This document shows positions 1-8,392 of a stretch of 64,000 nucleotides of DNA, piece by piece (position 1 is the stretch's first letter; the number at the start of each line of letters is the position of its first letter). The notes under the pieces are model-generated. The model ran no database searches. It was not told where the DNA came from and saw only the letters and a program-made list of their open reading frames with translations. The stretch covers positions 3,000,501-3,064,500 of the forward strand of contig NZ_CP162139.1 of assembly GCF_040833985.1 (NCBI RefSeq). The letters run 5' to 3'. Made by a program: the position numbers and the translations under genes. The DNA comes from Leptospira sp. WS4.C2 (GTDB lineage: Bacteria > Spirochaetota > Leptospiria > Leptospirales > Leptospiraceae).

Positions 1-70
1 TCGACTGAATCGGATTCCATTTTCAAAATTTCTCCTCCAACCTTTTTCAGCTCGCGTCTCTTTTGCAATT

Positions 71-1786
71 ATGAAAACTGGAATCATTAAACTTATGCAT
101 TCAAAACTTAAACTGTATTTCATCCTTTCCTTTTTTCTTTTTGGATTTCTTCTGCTATCCAGCATGACTCTGGTGTTGCAGATGCAGAATGCACTACCAA
201 AAAATCTGACTACAACAATCGCTGTAGAAACCATTCTCCTTGTAGTTATTGGTGTCCTCTTTGGATTGACCTTAAGTTCTTGGTTTCTTAAAATCTTTGG
301 GAAGTTGGAAGCTGCCTTCAAGGAAGTCGGGCTCGGAAATTTACAAGTTCGACTCAAATACAAAACCAATGATCTATTCTCTGATTTTTACATGAGTTTC
401 CATAGAATGTTACAAGCTCAAGGAGAACTCATTCAACACATTAAAACATCCGCAGACACCTTGTCCTCCGATTCACAAGAAATGAAGTTGGTAACTCTTG
501 ACTTTTCAACAAACTTACAATCGCAGTCCGCTGCGACGGAAGAAGTTTCAGCATCGATTGAGGAAATCTCTGGAGTTGCTGTATCCATTTCAAACATTGC
601 GGAAAACAACTCACAAAGTATGAGCAACTTAACATCTGAGGTTGATCGACTATCAATGGCGATCGATAAAACAGGTGAATATGTAGAAGGGACTCTCGAT
701 TCTATAAAAAATATTATCGAACGCGCAGAAGCAGGAAAAAATACACTTCGCACAATGAATGAAGCAATGGACAATTTGTCTAATAGTTCACTTGAAATTT
801 CCAAAACAGTCGATGTAATTGCAAAAATCAGTGAACAAGTTAACATGCTTGCTTTGAACGCTTCAATCGAAGCTGCACGTGCTGGTGATGCGGGAAGAGG
901 ATTTGCGGTCGTTGCAGAAGAAGTTTCGAAACTTGCAGAGAGAACAGCAGGTGCAGTTAAAGGTATTGATTCTTTAATGAAAAAAAATCAGAATGATGTT
1001 TCTTTGGGTAGAGAACGAATTGAAAAAACCACAATGGAAATCCAAGAAATCATAGGTAATATTGATTCTATTTCCGGGAAAATAACGGAAGTTCATTCTG
1101 CAGTAATTACACAAAAAGAATTAAAGAACAAACTCCTCAAGGAAGCTGTCTTTGTAAAAGAGCGATCTGAAGAAATCAAAGAAGCGGTTACCGAACATAA
1201 GACAGCCACAAACGAAGTAATGGCATCCGTTTCTTCCATTAGCCAATCTTCCTTTAGTAATTCTGAAAGTAGCGATGTACTTGCAGGTAAAATCACCGCA
1301 ATTGCGAATACGGCTCACAAACTAATTGCAATGGTTGATCTTTTCAAAACAAATGTTGTTTTTGATGAATCTTCGATTTCAGAAAGAGATGAAGCTACTC
1401 ACAAACTTCAATTCCGATCAGAAATTGGCAGCATTTACTACGTGAAAGAAAAAGATTTACTGGAAGTTGTTTGGACGCCAGACTTTAGCGAAGAAAAATA
1501 CACTGAAATTTTGAACGAAGCATTAAATATTATTCATAAATATAACATACGTAAGTGGCTAGCAGATACTAGAAGGATGGGACTTGTCACAAGGCCTGCA
1601 CAAGAATGGGTAAACGTCAATTGGTTCCCAAAAGCAAGTAATTCCAGCCTTAGAAAGATGGCCGTTGTCGTCCCTAACTCAGCACTGGCAGCCATCTCAA
1701 TAGATGATCAAACATTAAAAACTGGTAATGTAGAACTGAAATCGGTACCAAGTTTAGAATCTGGAATTGTTTGGTTAAACGACTAA
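71..1786 (+). CDS. Methyl-accepting chemotaxis protein with C-terminal STAS-like domain
   Basis: Chemoreceptor-type signal transducer of the inner membrane. Two hydrophobic helices lie at about residues 14-36 and 51-75 with only some 15 residues between them, so there is no periplasmic sensor domain. A HAMP-like linker follows, then the coiled-coil signalling domain (about 130-425) with the conserved hairpin tip near residues 254-290 ([18 protein letters not shown]). Residues about 448-571 form an extra alpha/beta domain containing KWLADTRRMG and VPNSALAA, closely resembling the stand-alone protein at 42323-42715. Family knowledge: the tip contacts CheA/CheW. The role of the extra domain is unknown; it may sense a cytoplasmic cue. 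The ATG at 71 has a weak ribosome site, and a start at residue 9 is possible. Confidence 0.9.
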   Translation: MKTGIIKLMHSKLKLYFILSFFLFGFLLLSSMTLVLQMQNALPKNLTTTIAVETILLVVIGVLFGLTLSSWFLKIFGKLEAAFKEVGLGNLQVRLKYKTNDLFSDFYMSFHRMLQAQGELIQHIKTSADTLSSDSQEMKLVTLDFSTNLQSQSAATEEVSASIEEISGVAVSISNIAENNSQSMSNLTSEVDRLSMAIDKTGEYVEGTLDSIKNIIERAEAGKNTLRTMNEAMDNLSNSSLEISKTVDVIAKISEQVNMLALNASIEAARAGDAGRGFAVVAEEVSKLAERTAGAVKGIDSLMKKNQNDVSLGRERIEKTTMEIQEIIGNIDSISGKITEVHSAVITQKELKNKLLKEAVFVKERSEEIKEAVTEHKTATNEVMASVSSISQSSFSNSESSDVLAGKITAIANTAHKLIAMVDLFKTNVVFDESSISERDEATHKLQFRSEIGSIYYVKEKDLLEVVWTPDFSEEKYTEILNEALNIIHKYNIRKWLADTRRMGLVTRPAQEWVNVNWFPKASNSSLRKMAVVVPNSALAAISIDDQTLKTGNVELKSVPSLESGIVWLND

Positions 1787-1806
1787 ACTCGTAGCTAATA
1801 AAACTA

Positions 1807-1843
1807 GCAGATCATTGTTTTATTTTGAATCGCAATGATCTGC
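1807..1843. terminator. Hairpin between convergent genes
   Basis: Perfect 11-bp stem (GCAGATCATTG pairing with CAATGATCTGC) around a 15-nt loop, placed between the ends of two convergent genes. No long T-run follows on either strand, although TTTTATT follows on the minus side. Probably a bidirectional terminator. Confidence 0.5.
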
Positions 1844-1856
1844 AAAAATTTAATCT

Positions 1857-2402
1857 TTATTTATCTCGTTCTAATACAAAGAAGAAAGGTTGTTTCATTC
1901 CCCTGTAATCCATACATCCAAATAAAGTATCTTGATTTACTTTTTTAAAAACATCATGAATTGGAAGATTATCATAAATCATGGCAGCAGTAAGTTTTCC
2001 ACGAAATTCGATTCGACGAACACGGGCTTTTGATTTAGAAGTCTGAAATAAAAAACGAACTAATAAAAATAAATATCGCAAAGGCCACAAACGGGTTGAT
2101 GGAATTAAAGTTGCCAAACGAACAGGCATTAGAGATGGATTTACTTTGAATAAAGTTTTACCAAAAGACTTAAACACCAAAGGGTGCACATTATCTGCAT
2201 CAACAAATTCCTTACCATACCAATTGAATGTTTCTAATGCCCCATCCATTGTGTGTGCGGTGTGAAATCCAGATCCATGCCACCGGCCGATTGTATCTTC
2301 TATGGAAACGGTTTCTAATGCGTCGAAGAGTGCGAACGAATCGTCTGTTGAATTGTTCTTTTTGCCGCGCATTTCGTTGAATTTTTTTTCAAGAGTATTC
2401 AT
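1857..2402 (-). CDS. GXWXG/DUF4334 domain protein
   Basis: 181-residue soluble protein matching the GXWXG plus DUF4334 family. Residues about 35-45 carry the family signature (TIGRWHGSGFHT), followed by the typical LETFNWYGKEF and HPLVF segments. The C-terminal half ends with the family-like YDNLPIHDVFKKV and MDYRGMKQPFFFVLER. Members occur widely in bacteria without an established reaction. The gene stands alone, convergent with the upstream chemoreceptor and divergent from the CoA-binding gene. No signal peptide is visible, so it is probably cytoplasmic. Confidence 0.8.
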   Translation of the reverse strand: MNTLEKKFNEMRGKKNNSTDDSFALFDALETVSIEDTIGRWHGSGFHTAHTMDGALETFNWYGKEFVDADNVHPLVFKSFGKTLFKVNPSLMPVRLATLIPSTRLWPLRYLFLLVRFLFQTSKSKARVRRIEFRGKLTAAMIYDNLPIHDVFKKVNQDTLFGCMDYRGMKQPFFFVLERDK

Positions 2403-2706
2403 AATTAAATTGTAACCTAGACCAACTTTTTACCTCTCCCACTCCTAGGAAATATATATACAAAAAGAAAAACAATTTCCAAACTTCAATCAAGAACAGA
2501 TTGAATTCGTTTTCGTTCTTCGGTGATACTTATTCTGGTTTCTTCTATTTTTTTTGAAACAGAATTGGATTCGATAACGTCAAAGAATATCCTCTGCATA
2601 AGAATAAGAGTTTGTATGGGTTCGAATGACCGATTCAAATGCATAACAAATATCCACTATAACTTTCCCGACTTGCAATTTCCTGTCTCTATAGTATACT
2701 ATTCTT

Positions 2707-3117
2707 ATGAATGTAACAGATTCCGAGATAAAATCACTCCTTGAGTCCTATAAAAAAATCACAGTCTACGGACTCAGTAATGACTTATCCAAACCAAGTC
2801 ATTATGTTCCAGTGTTCATTCGAGACAAAGGATGGGAAGTAATCGGAACCTATCCCAAAGAACACAGCGTAGGTGGATTTACAATTTATAAAAGTTTAAA
2901 GGATGTCCCTAAAGAAGATAGGAAGTTCATCGATGTCTTTCGAAGTTCTGATAAAATTCCTGAAGTGATCGATGAAATTTTAAGTCTGGGTGGAACAGAA
3001 GTGATATGGCTTCAACTCGGAATCTCACATCCAGAGGCAGAAAAAAAAGCCGAGGATGCAGGGATACGAGTTGTGTCCAATCGTTGCCTCATCATAGAAC
3101 ATAGGAATTATTTTTAA
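2707..3117 (+). CDS. CoA-binding domain protein (YccU-like)
   Basis: 136 residues forming one Rossmann-type CoA-binding domain (CoA_binding_2). Seen: an N-terminal beta strand with ITVYGLSNDLSKPSHYV, GWEVIGTYPK in the second strand, the FRSSDKIPEVIDEIL helix, and the closing VIWLQLGISHPEAEKKAEDAGIRVVSNRCLIIEH signature region. Proteins of this type bind coenzyme A in the family's structures, but their physiological role is unclear. The stop overlaps the end of the convergent membrane-protein gene by 4 nt. The ATG at 2707 fits the usual family N-terminus. Confidence 0.85.
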   Translation: MNVTDSEIKSLLESYKKITVYGLSNDLSKPSHYVPVFIRDKGWEVIGTYPKEHSVGGFTIYKSLKDVPKEDRKFIDVFRSSDKIPEVIDEILSLGGTEVIWLQLGISHPEAEKKAEDAGIRVVSNRCLIIEHRNYF

Positions 3118-3527
3118 CCCGATGTTTGTTTTGATAGAAGTTGTTTACCAAACCATGTGAAGGGAAGAAAAGACAATAAACTAATCGATACAAACCATAG
3201 GGGTTGGCCCGGAAGGAATACGAAAAAATTAAAAGCACCGGCAAGAGTCAAAAGAAAACCCACAAGAATTACCAAAAGTGTTCCGTGGCTTTTACTAAGT
3301 TTCATAGTTACAACCCCACTCACCAATGCCCCTAATATATATCCAAAATAGACAGGTATGTAAGCAGAAGTTGGTAATTTTGACATAAACTCTCTTAAAA
3401 GTTCTGGGTTGTTTATAATCGTATCATTAGGCGGTTTCACAAAAAAAGAATTTGTAAACTCAACCGCCATCATAATGGCCATAGCCGATACCAAGCCGAG
3501 GAGAATAGAAATACTATTTTTTACCAT
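3114..3527 (-). CDS. Small four-helix membrane protein
   Basis: 137-residue integral membrane protein of unknown function. Hydrophobic segments lie at about residues 5-22, 55-75, 82-103 and 108-127. A polar loop with KPPNDTIINNPELLREF follows the first helix and probably faces the periplasm. It resembles small four-helix proteins often annotated only as hypothetical membrane proteins. It is transcribed in the same direction as the DoxX-like gene upstream, with about 66 nt between them, so the two may share a transcript. Confidence 0.65.
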   Translation of the reverse strand: MVKNSISILLGLVSAMAIMMAVEFTNSFFVKPPNDTIINNPELLREFMSKLPTSAYIPVYFGYILGALVSGVVTMKLSKSHGTLLVILVGFLLTLAGAFNFFVFLPGQPLWFVSISLLSFLPFTWFGKQLLSKQTSG

Positions 3528-3593
3528 AAGTTCTCCAACCTAAATCAAACAAATAGTAGTTTCTATACTGAAATGCAATTCAAAAATGAATGA

Positions 3594-4025
3594 TCATCCT
3601 TTCTTATTTGATTGATAGTCTTTCCAAGACCCACAACTCCAAAGAGCCCAAAGGATAAGGACCGGCTGAAAGAACAAACGAATCAAACGGGCTCTATCGG
3701 TATCCAAACCAAAAGCGCTGATCCCATTTATATATTGAGATATATTCCCGGGAAATATTAAAACAAAAAACAAAGCAACGACCCAACCAACTTGCACTTG
3801 TTTGCTGCGAAGAAAAATCAGAGATAATCCCAACGTGATTTCCACAACCCCAGATAAGATGACTACCAAATCCGGATCGATAGGTAACCAAGTGGGTACC
3901 TGTGCTAAAAATTCTGTCCTATGCCATGTTAGGTGACCAGTTCCAGCGAAGACCAAAAAGGCTCCGAGTAAGATACGTAAAACGGTTTGGTAGATAGACC
4001 TTTCGGTTGTGCTTACTTGATTCAT
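3594..4025 (-). CDS. DoxX-family membrane protein
   Basis: 143-residue inner-membrane protein with four predicted helices. The N-terminal RILLGAFLVFAGTGHLTWHR segment and the central VVEITLGLSLIF segment are typical of the DoxX/DoxD-like family. Some relatives are linked to thiosulfate or quinone metabolism, but most have no assigned reaction. It lies divergently next to the TonB receptor gene, and the palindromic sites at 4083-4114 lie in the shared upstream region, so both could answer to the same regulator (inference). Confidence 0.75.
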   Translation of the reverse strand: MNQVSTTERSIYQTVLRILLGAFLVFAGTGHLTWHRTEFLAQVPTWLPIDPDLVVILSGVVEITLGLSLIFLRSKQVQVGWVVALFFVLIFPGNISQYINGISAFGLDTDRARLIRLFFQPVLILWALWSCGSWKDYQSNKKG

Positions 4026-4082
4026 GGTAACTTAGACTAAAAATACGAACTTTTGGTCCAGACTGAGGGAATCTTCGCAAAA

Positions 4083-4114
4083 TCTCAAATATATGAGACT
4101 GAGTCCTTATCTCA
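4083..4114. promoter_or_regulatory. Clustered TCTCA/TGAGA inverted repeats
   Basis: Two overlapping inverted repeats share a TGAGA arm: TCTCA-N6-TGAGA (4083-4098) and TGAGA-N11-TCTCA (4094-4114). They lie between the divergent DoxX-like and TonB receptor genes. Arms of the same sequence form the sites at 4172-4186 and 8254-8268, so this may be a regulator-binding cluster. Confidence 0.4.
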
Positions 4115-4157
4115 ATTAATTCTCGACAAATTAGGATGAGTCCGAAGGAATGGCCAT

Positions 4158-6542
4158 ATGACTTTCCTTTTTGAGATTGAATCTCAGACAAAGACAGGAT
4201 TCCGAAAGACTTCTTCCCCGGCCCCAGGAACTCTCCTCCAAAAGAAATTCAGCATACTGTCCTCCTTACTGTTCATTTCGATCTTTTTTACAGCTCCCCT
4301 ACTTTCACAAACTACTGAGAAAACTCCACAATCTCCTTCCAATGGGACAGATCCTGTTCCCAATGTGGGAACGAAACCGGCAGACCAAGGGATCCGTGTG
4401 ACTGGCAAAAAAGATCCTAGAGACCGGGAAATCCTTCGGACTCCCAATAGCATCAGTCGTTTGAACGAACAGGACATTCAGGATGCCGGTATCAATCGAA
4501 CCAACGATATCGATAAACAAGTTCCCAATTTTTCCATCATTGATTCGGGATCACGTAACTTTACATATTTTAACATTCGCGGGATGCGAAGTATTGCCTT
4601 CAGTGAACCTGCTGTTGGTTTGATCTTAGATGGAATTCCATTGAATGACAATGTGGCACTGAACACTGAATTATACGGAATAGAAAACATAGAAGTATAT
4701 CGAGGGAGCCAAGCCACCTTGTTTGGTAAAAATTTTCAAGGTGGTGTTGTTGAGATTCGAACAAAAAAACCAACCAATGTAGCAGAAGGAAAAATCACCT
4801 TCGACGCTGGAAATTATAAAAAACAAGAAACGTCTGCATATTACAATGCCCCCATCATTAAAGATAAATTATTCTTTGGAATCGCGGGCAAAACTACAGA
4901 GCGTGAAGGATACTTATCGAACGTAACTGGTTTTTATTACCCTACTAACCGACCGTATGAAGTTCCCGTAGAACTCTATAAAACTCATCCGGATGGAAGA
5001 AAAGGAAAAGCAGGACGTTTTCGTTTATACTTTACTCCTAATGATATCTTTGAAGCAGACTTACAAGTCAGTGCCGAAAGTTTCGATGACGGCTCACTCA
5101 ACTTAGTAAACTACTTGGGTGCCAAGTCTGAAAGGGAAAAGGCCCTGCTACAAGGTTGTGTTGCGATGCCTTCCAACTGTTCCAAGTTATATGGAACATA
5201 CGTAAATAGAGTCAATGGAGATAGAAAGGTTTATTGGGATTACGAAGGAAAAAGTAATGTCACAGGAAATACCTACTCTCTCGCTACGACAACAAAATTA
5301 CCTCATGTTCTCCTTAAAACAGCATCTGCCATTCGTAAGATGGATATTGACCCTATCACAGCAGATGCCGACTTCACAACTACCGATCAACATAGATCGA
5401 TTTATGTTGAGAAGGCCACAACTTTTCTCAACGATGTATATGTTGAATCTAAAGACAAACATGACCCACTCCAATTTAAGGCTGGAATCTATTCATCCAA
5501 TAAAATTACAAATATTGACACAGCGAGAGAACATAGGGTTCAAATGTATGTGGGGACTGATTTTGGTGGCCTTCGTGCCCCGGCTCGCGAAAACAATCTT
5601 ACCAGGATCCACGATCGTAACATTAGTTTTTATACGCATAACAGTTATACTTTTGCAGAAAAATTTACCGTCACGATTGGATCAAGATTGGAACGACAAG
5701 AAAGTCGAATGTCCCATACGGAACAGATCATAGGTTTTTCACCTATCAATCCTTATGGTGAAACAAAACTTTTATCCGATCCATATACAATTAACAATCA
5801 TTACAACTACAATGTATCTAGATTTATCTTTGATTACAAACCCATCGAAAACCTTATGTTTTTTATTGGGTTTAGTCGTGGTTATAAAAACGCCGGTTAT
5901 AGCACTGTTGTCAACATTCCCAATAGAGCCACATTCAAACCAGAAATCAATGATACCATCGAAGCCGGTATCAAATCAGAATTTTTTAAAGGAAAATTCG
6001 GATTAAAATACACTCAGTTCTATACTGAAACGCAAGACTTTCATGTAGTCCGGGCCATCAACCTTTCTCAATACATAAACCTCAATGCCGAACTTGTTAC
6101 CATCAGAGGATATGAACTAGAAACATTTCTAAAACCACATAAGGATGTGAAACTAGGACTCTCAGCAGGTTACACAGAAGGAATTTTTAACAAGTTTTAT
6201 GATTCCGTTCTAGGCCGTGATTTCAACGGGAAATGGGTTCATTTCATTCCTAAATACGACATTGTAAGTTACCTCCAATATAGAAACGAATATGGAATTT
6301 TCTTCCGAAGCGAATTCCAAGCCGTTGGCCAAATGTATTTCGCAGCAGATAACACTGTGTATAGCGATCCGTATTATGTAATTAATTCTAGGATAGGATA
6401 TGAAACTGATACCCTCTCCGCCTATTTATATATGAACAATATGAACGATCGCTATTACTTCACATCTTATATAGATGGAACGTTTCAAGCAGTACCCGGT
6501 GCACCAAAGACCTACGGATTTATGTTAACTTATAAAATTTAA
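4158..6542 (+). CDS. TonB-dependent outer-membrane receptor
   Basis: 794-residue outer-membrane transporter, probably for a ferric-siderophore, haem or similar ligand. An N-terminal signal segment (LSSLLFISIFFTAPLLSQ, about residues 34-51) precedes a proline-rich stretch. The plug domain starts near residue 80 (DREILRTPNSISRLNEQDI) and includes FNIRGMRS and IEVYRGSQATLFGKNFQGGVVEIRT. The remainder is a beta-barrel ending in YGFMLTYKI, as expected for insertion by the BAM machinery. The ligand cannot be read from sequence. The ATG at 4158 has AAGGAA 7 nt upstream. The lipoprotein gene follows after 16 nt, so they are probably co-transcribed. A 15-nt palindrome sits at codons 5-10. Confidence 0.92.
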   Translation: MTFLFEIESQTKTGFRKTSSPAPGTLLQKKFSILSSLLFISIFFTAPLLSQTTEKTPQSPSNGTDPVPNVGTKPADQGIRVTGKKDPRDREILRTPNSISRLNEQDIQDAGINRTNDIDKQVPNFSIIDSGSRNFTYFNIRGMRSIAFSEPAVGLILDGIPLNDNVALNTELYGIENIEVYRGSQATLFGKNFQGGVVEIRTKKPTNVAEGKITFDAGNYKKQETSAYYNAPIIKDKLFFGIAGKTTEREGYLSNVTGFYYPTNRPYEVPVELYKTHPDGRKGKAGRFRLYFTPNDIFEADLQVSAESFDDGSLNLVNYLGAKSEREKALLQGCVAMPSNCSKLYGTYVNRVNGDRKVYWDYEGKSNVTGNTYSLATTTKLPHVLLKTASAIRKMDIDPITADADFTTTDQHRSIYVEKATTFLNDVYVESKDKHDPLQFKAGIYSSNKITNIDTAREHRVQMYVGTDFGGLRAPARENNLTRIHDRNISFYTHNSYTFAEKFTVTIGSRLERQESRMSHTEQIIGFSPINPYGETKLLSDPYTINNHYNYNVSRFIFDYKPIENLMFFIGFSRGYKNAGYSTVVNIPNRATFKPEINDTIEAGIKSEFFKGKFGLKYTQFYTETQDFHVVRAINLSQYINLNAELVTIRGYELETFLKPHKDVKLGLSAGYTEGIFNKFYDSVLGRDFNGKWVHFIPKYDIVSYLQYRNEYGIFFRSEFQAVGQMYFAADNTVYSDPYYVINSRIGYETDTLSAYLYMNNMNDRYYFTSYIDGTFQAVPGAPKTYGFMLTYKI
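4172..4186. promoter_or_regulatory. Perfect 7-1-7 palindrome at start of TonB receptor gene
   Basis: TGAGATTGAATCTCA is a perfect 7-1-7 inverted repeat beginning 14 nt downstream of the receptor's start codon. The geometry is that of Fur-superfamily boxes, although the sequence is not the classical one. A 15-nt site with the same outer arms precedes the PepSY gene (8254-8268). Confidence 0.5.
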
Positions 6543-6558
6543 ATTTCTGGAGACAATT

Positions 6559-7116
6559 ATGAAAACAAAAACCCTTCTCACCCTAATCACCCTTGGACTC
6601 TCACTTTTTCAATGTGATTTGTTTGATCCCGAGTCAAAAGTTACCAGTGATGACCTGGTATCTATGTTAGCCCTACAACAAATCAATGCGAACAGTATGA
6701 GCGAGGCACAAAGACTTGGCCTAAACGTTGCTTATAGCCATAGGTTTAGTATCAAAAATGGACCTCATTTGTTTTGCCGAGAGTATTCAACTGCTTACCT
6801 AGAAAAACAAGCGGAATGGGAAAAGGATATGGAACAAACTTATACCACCATTGGAAATGGTATTGGTATAGAAATTGTAGTAGAAAGGATGAGTGGACCT
6901 TGTGCTGTAACGAATAAAGTGGCAGCCTGCCATTATGATGGGGTAGACGGAATCAACGATCTCATCCCTTACGCATACACTACAGAAGGAGAACATAAAT
7001 ATTTAATTCCTGCAAACGCATTCTATGGTACTACAGATCTAAAGAGCGCTAAAGAAGCTTGTGAGAGATTCAAAGGAACTTACGTTTGTTACGATCCAAG
7101 TAAATGTTGGCAATAA
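6559..7116 (+). CDS. Lipoprotein downstream of TonB receptor
   Basis: 185-residue predicted lipoprotein: a lysine-containing N-terminus, a hydrophobic stretch and a lipobox ending in cysteine at LSLFQC (about residue 19), acceptable for spirochaetal signal peptidase II. The mature part has seven further cysteines (CREY, PCAV, ACHY, ACERF, VCYD, KCW and the region between), suggesting disulfides or metal ligands. No family was recognised. It begins 16 nt after the TonB receptor with a GGAG-type ribosome site and is followed by a strong terminator, so the two form a dicistronic operon. A role as surface partner in ligand uptake is inference. Confidence 0.8.
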   Translation: MKTKTLLTLITLGLSLFQCDLFDPESKVTSDDLVSMLALQQINANSMSEAQRLGLNVAYSHRFSIKNGPHLFCREYSTAYLEKQAEWEKDMEQTYTTIGNGIGIEIVVERMSGPCAVTNKVAACHYDGVDGINDLIPYAYTTEGEHKYLIPANAFYGTTDLKSAKEACERFKGTYVCYDPSKCWQ

Positions 7117-7124
7117 CATAAACA

Positions 7125-8216
7125 TCAAGAAGAACTCAAAGGAATCTTTTGGGTTCTTCTTCTTTTATTCTTTCTCTTTATATAAAATATACTAACCCCA
7201 CTGATGGCAAGGATTGCCGGAGAGAGTCCACCGATTACCCAAACTACCTTACTCAAATGATTGCCAAAAGTTCCAAAATGAAGGGGCCGAAATGAATCCA
7301 ATACTCGATTCAAAAAACTTTCTTTCGACATATCGACTTTTTCAAATATTTTCTTGGTTTTCACATCAAAACGAATGTATGAGCCAAACCGACTTTCCAA
7401 TCCAGAGGAATCAAAACGATTCCCATAAATTCCAATTGGCTCTTCTTTTGAATGGTGAGGAAAGGATACATATCCTAAGTGGAATCCAGGAATTTCTATT
7501 TTAGTTTGTTCTACCAATTGATTGATCGAATCTTCTTTATGCCAAAGATGATGGACTACCTTTTCTGCTGGAAATGTAAGAATCACGGTATCCCTAAAAC
7601 TCCACCATCCGCCAGTGATTGCTAAAATCAAATGGAACCAAACTGCATTAATACCAACAAACTTGTGCAAGTCGGAAAATAAAATTTGTATACTTTCTTT
7701 CCATCGAAGACGAAACAAACTTACCCAAAATCGTTTATAAAGTTTAATACCACTGATAGCCAAAAACAAATAGATAAAGGCAATACATCCTGTAAGAAAG
7801 TAACCAACCCCACCTAGAAAAAGGCTATAATGTAATACTAATAAAAATCCGTACAAACTATCACTTCGATCCTCCTTCATTTTTCCAATGACCTTGCCAT
7901 TGTATGGATTGATTAAATAGACAGATTCATGACTGGGAGTTTCTAAATTATGAAACCAAACTTGGTCAGCTTGGTCATTTAAGTCGGAGAGCAACCAACC
8001 AGCGACACTTCCCTCCGGAACTTGATTTAACAATTGTTTGTACAAAGTATCTAAAGGCAAACGGTCCTGCTCTACGGTAATAGAATTTAAGCCAGTAAGG
8101 GATTGAATTTCCTTTCCATAGACCAATAAAGATCCGGTCAGACCCAAAACCAAAAGGAAACTCGCTCCAAAAATTCCGAGAACCATATGCAACTGATACC
8201 AAGTTTTTGCCTTCAC
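7125..8216 (-). CDS. PepSY-associated TM helix protein
   Basis: 363-residue inner-membrane protein of the PepSY_TM family. Hydrophobic helices lie at about residues 10-32, 130-155, 185-210 and 320-345. It has the family's YQLHMVLGIFGASFLLVLGLTGSLLVYGKEI start, a periplasmic loop with PSHESVYLINPYNGKVIG, and DLHKFVGINAVWFHLILAITGGWWS. Histidines within the helices are typical. Relatives are often encoded beside TonB receptors and are linked to ferric-siderophore reduction or piepline steps in the inner membrane. The gene is convergent with the lipoprotein gene, and its upstream region holds a TGAGA-N5-TCTCA site. Confidence 0.85.
   Translation of the reverse strand: MKAKTWYQLHMVLGIFGASFLLVLGLTGSLLVYGKEIQSLTGLNSITVEQDRLPLDTLYKQLLNQVPEGSVAGWLLSDLNDQADQVWFHNLETPSHESVYLINPYNGKVIGKMKEDRSDSLYGFLLVLHYSLFLGGVGYFLTGCIAFIYLFLAISGIKLYKRFWVSLFRLRWKESIQILFSDLHKFVGINAVWFHLILAITGGWWSFRDTVILTFPAEKVVHHLWHKEDSINQLVEQTKIEIPGFHLGYVSFPHHSKEEPIGIYGNRFDSSGLESRFGSYIRFDVKTKKIFEKVDMSKESFLNRVLDSFRPLHFGTFGNHLSKVVWVIGGLSPAILAISGVSIFYIKRKNKRRRTQKIPLSSS
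7127..7166 (+). terminator. Terminator of TonB receptor-lipoprotein operon
   Basis: AAGAAGAAC pairs with GTTCTTCTT, and the stem extends inward through a G-T wobble and CAAA/TTTG to a small loop. CTTTTATTC follows on the plus strand. It lies 10 nt after the lipoprotein stop and overlaps the 3' end of the convergent PepSY gene. Confidence 0.75.
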
Positions 8217-8253
8217 GAAAGAGAACTCCTAGGGTGGGAATAGAACCAAACTA

Positions 8254-8268
8254 TGAGAATAGGTCTCA
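8254..8268. promoter_or_regulatory. TGAGA-N5-TCTCA site upstream of PepSY gene
   Basis: TGAGAATAGGTCTCA, with arms extended by A and T on the flanks to 6 bp, lies about 38 nt upstream of the PepSY start codon. It has the same 15-nt length and outer arms as the palindrome at 4172-4186, implying a common regulator of the uptake genes. Confidence 0.45.
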
Positions 8269-8307
8269 TTTTCAACTAAAACTCAAATAGACCTTCTTTG
8301 CCTAAGA

Positions 8308-8378
8308 GGCGGGTTTTCGCCCCCAACTTCTCTGGTCTGGAAGATTTCCGGGTTTCCAAGTGGCGGTAACATTTCCAC
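8308..8378 (+). promoter_or_regulatory. Structured leader upstream of molybdate/sulfate transporter
   Basis: Three consecutive short hairpins are readable between 8308 and 8378: GGCG/CGCC, CTGGAA/TTCCGG with a GAT loop, and AGTGG/CCACT. The segment is more GC-rich than its surroundings and ends about 15 nt before the transporter start. It could be a regulatory leader. It does not match the Moco RNA pattern as I recall it. Confidence 0.3.
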
Positions 8379-8392
8379 TCTGATCAAGAATT

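Noticed and set aside
433..846. 137-residue frame antisense to the first chemoreceptor
   Set aside because: Shadow of the conserved signalling domain on the opposite strand; no initiation signals.
5215..5733. 172-residue frame inside the TonB receptor gene
   Set aside because: Alternate-frame shadow within a well-supported receptor; low-complexity translation.
8308..8378. Moco riboswitch
   Set aside because: The hairpin order and conserved bases of the known motif, as recalled, are not present; only a generic structured leader can be claimed.
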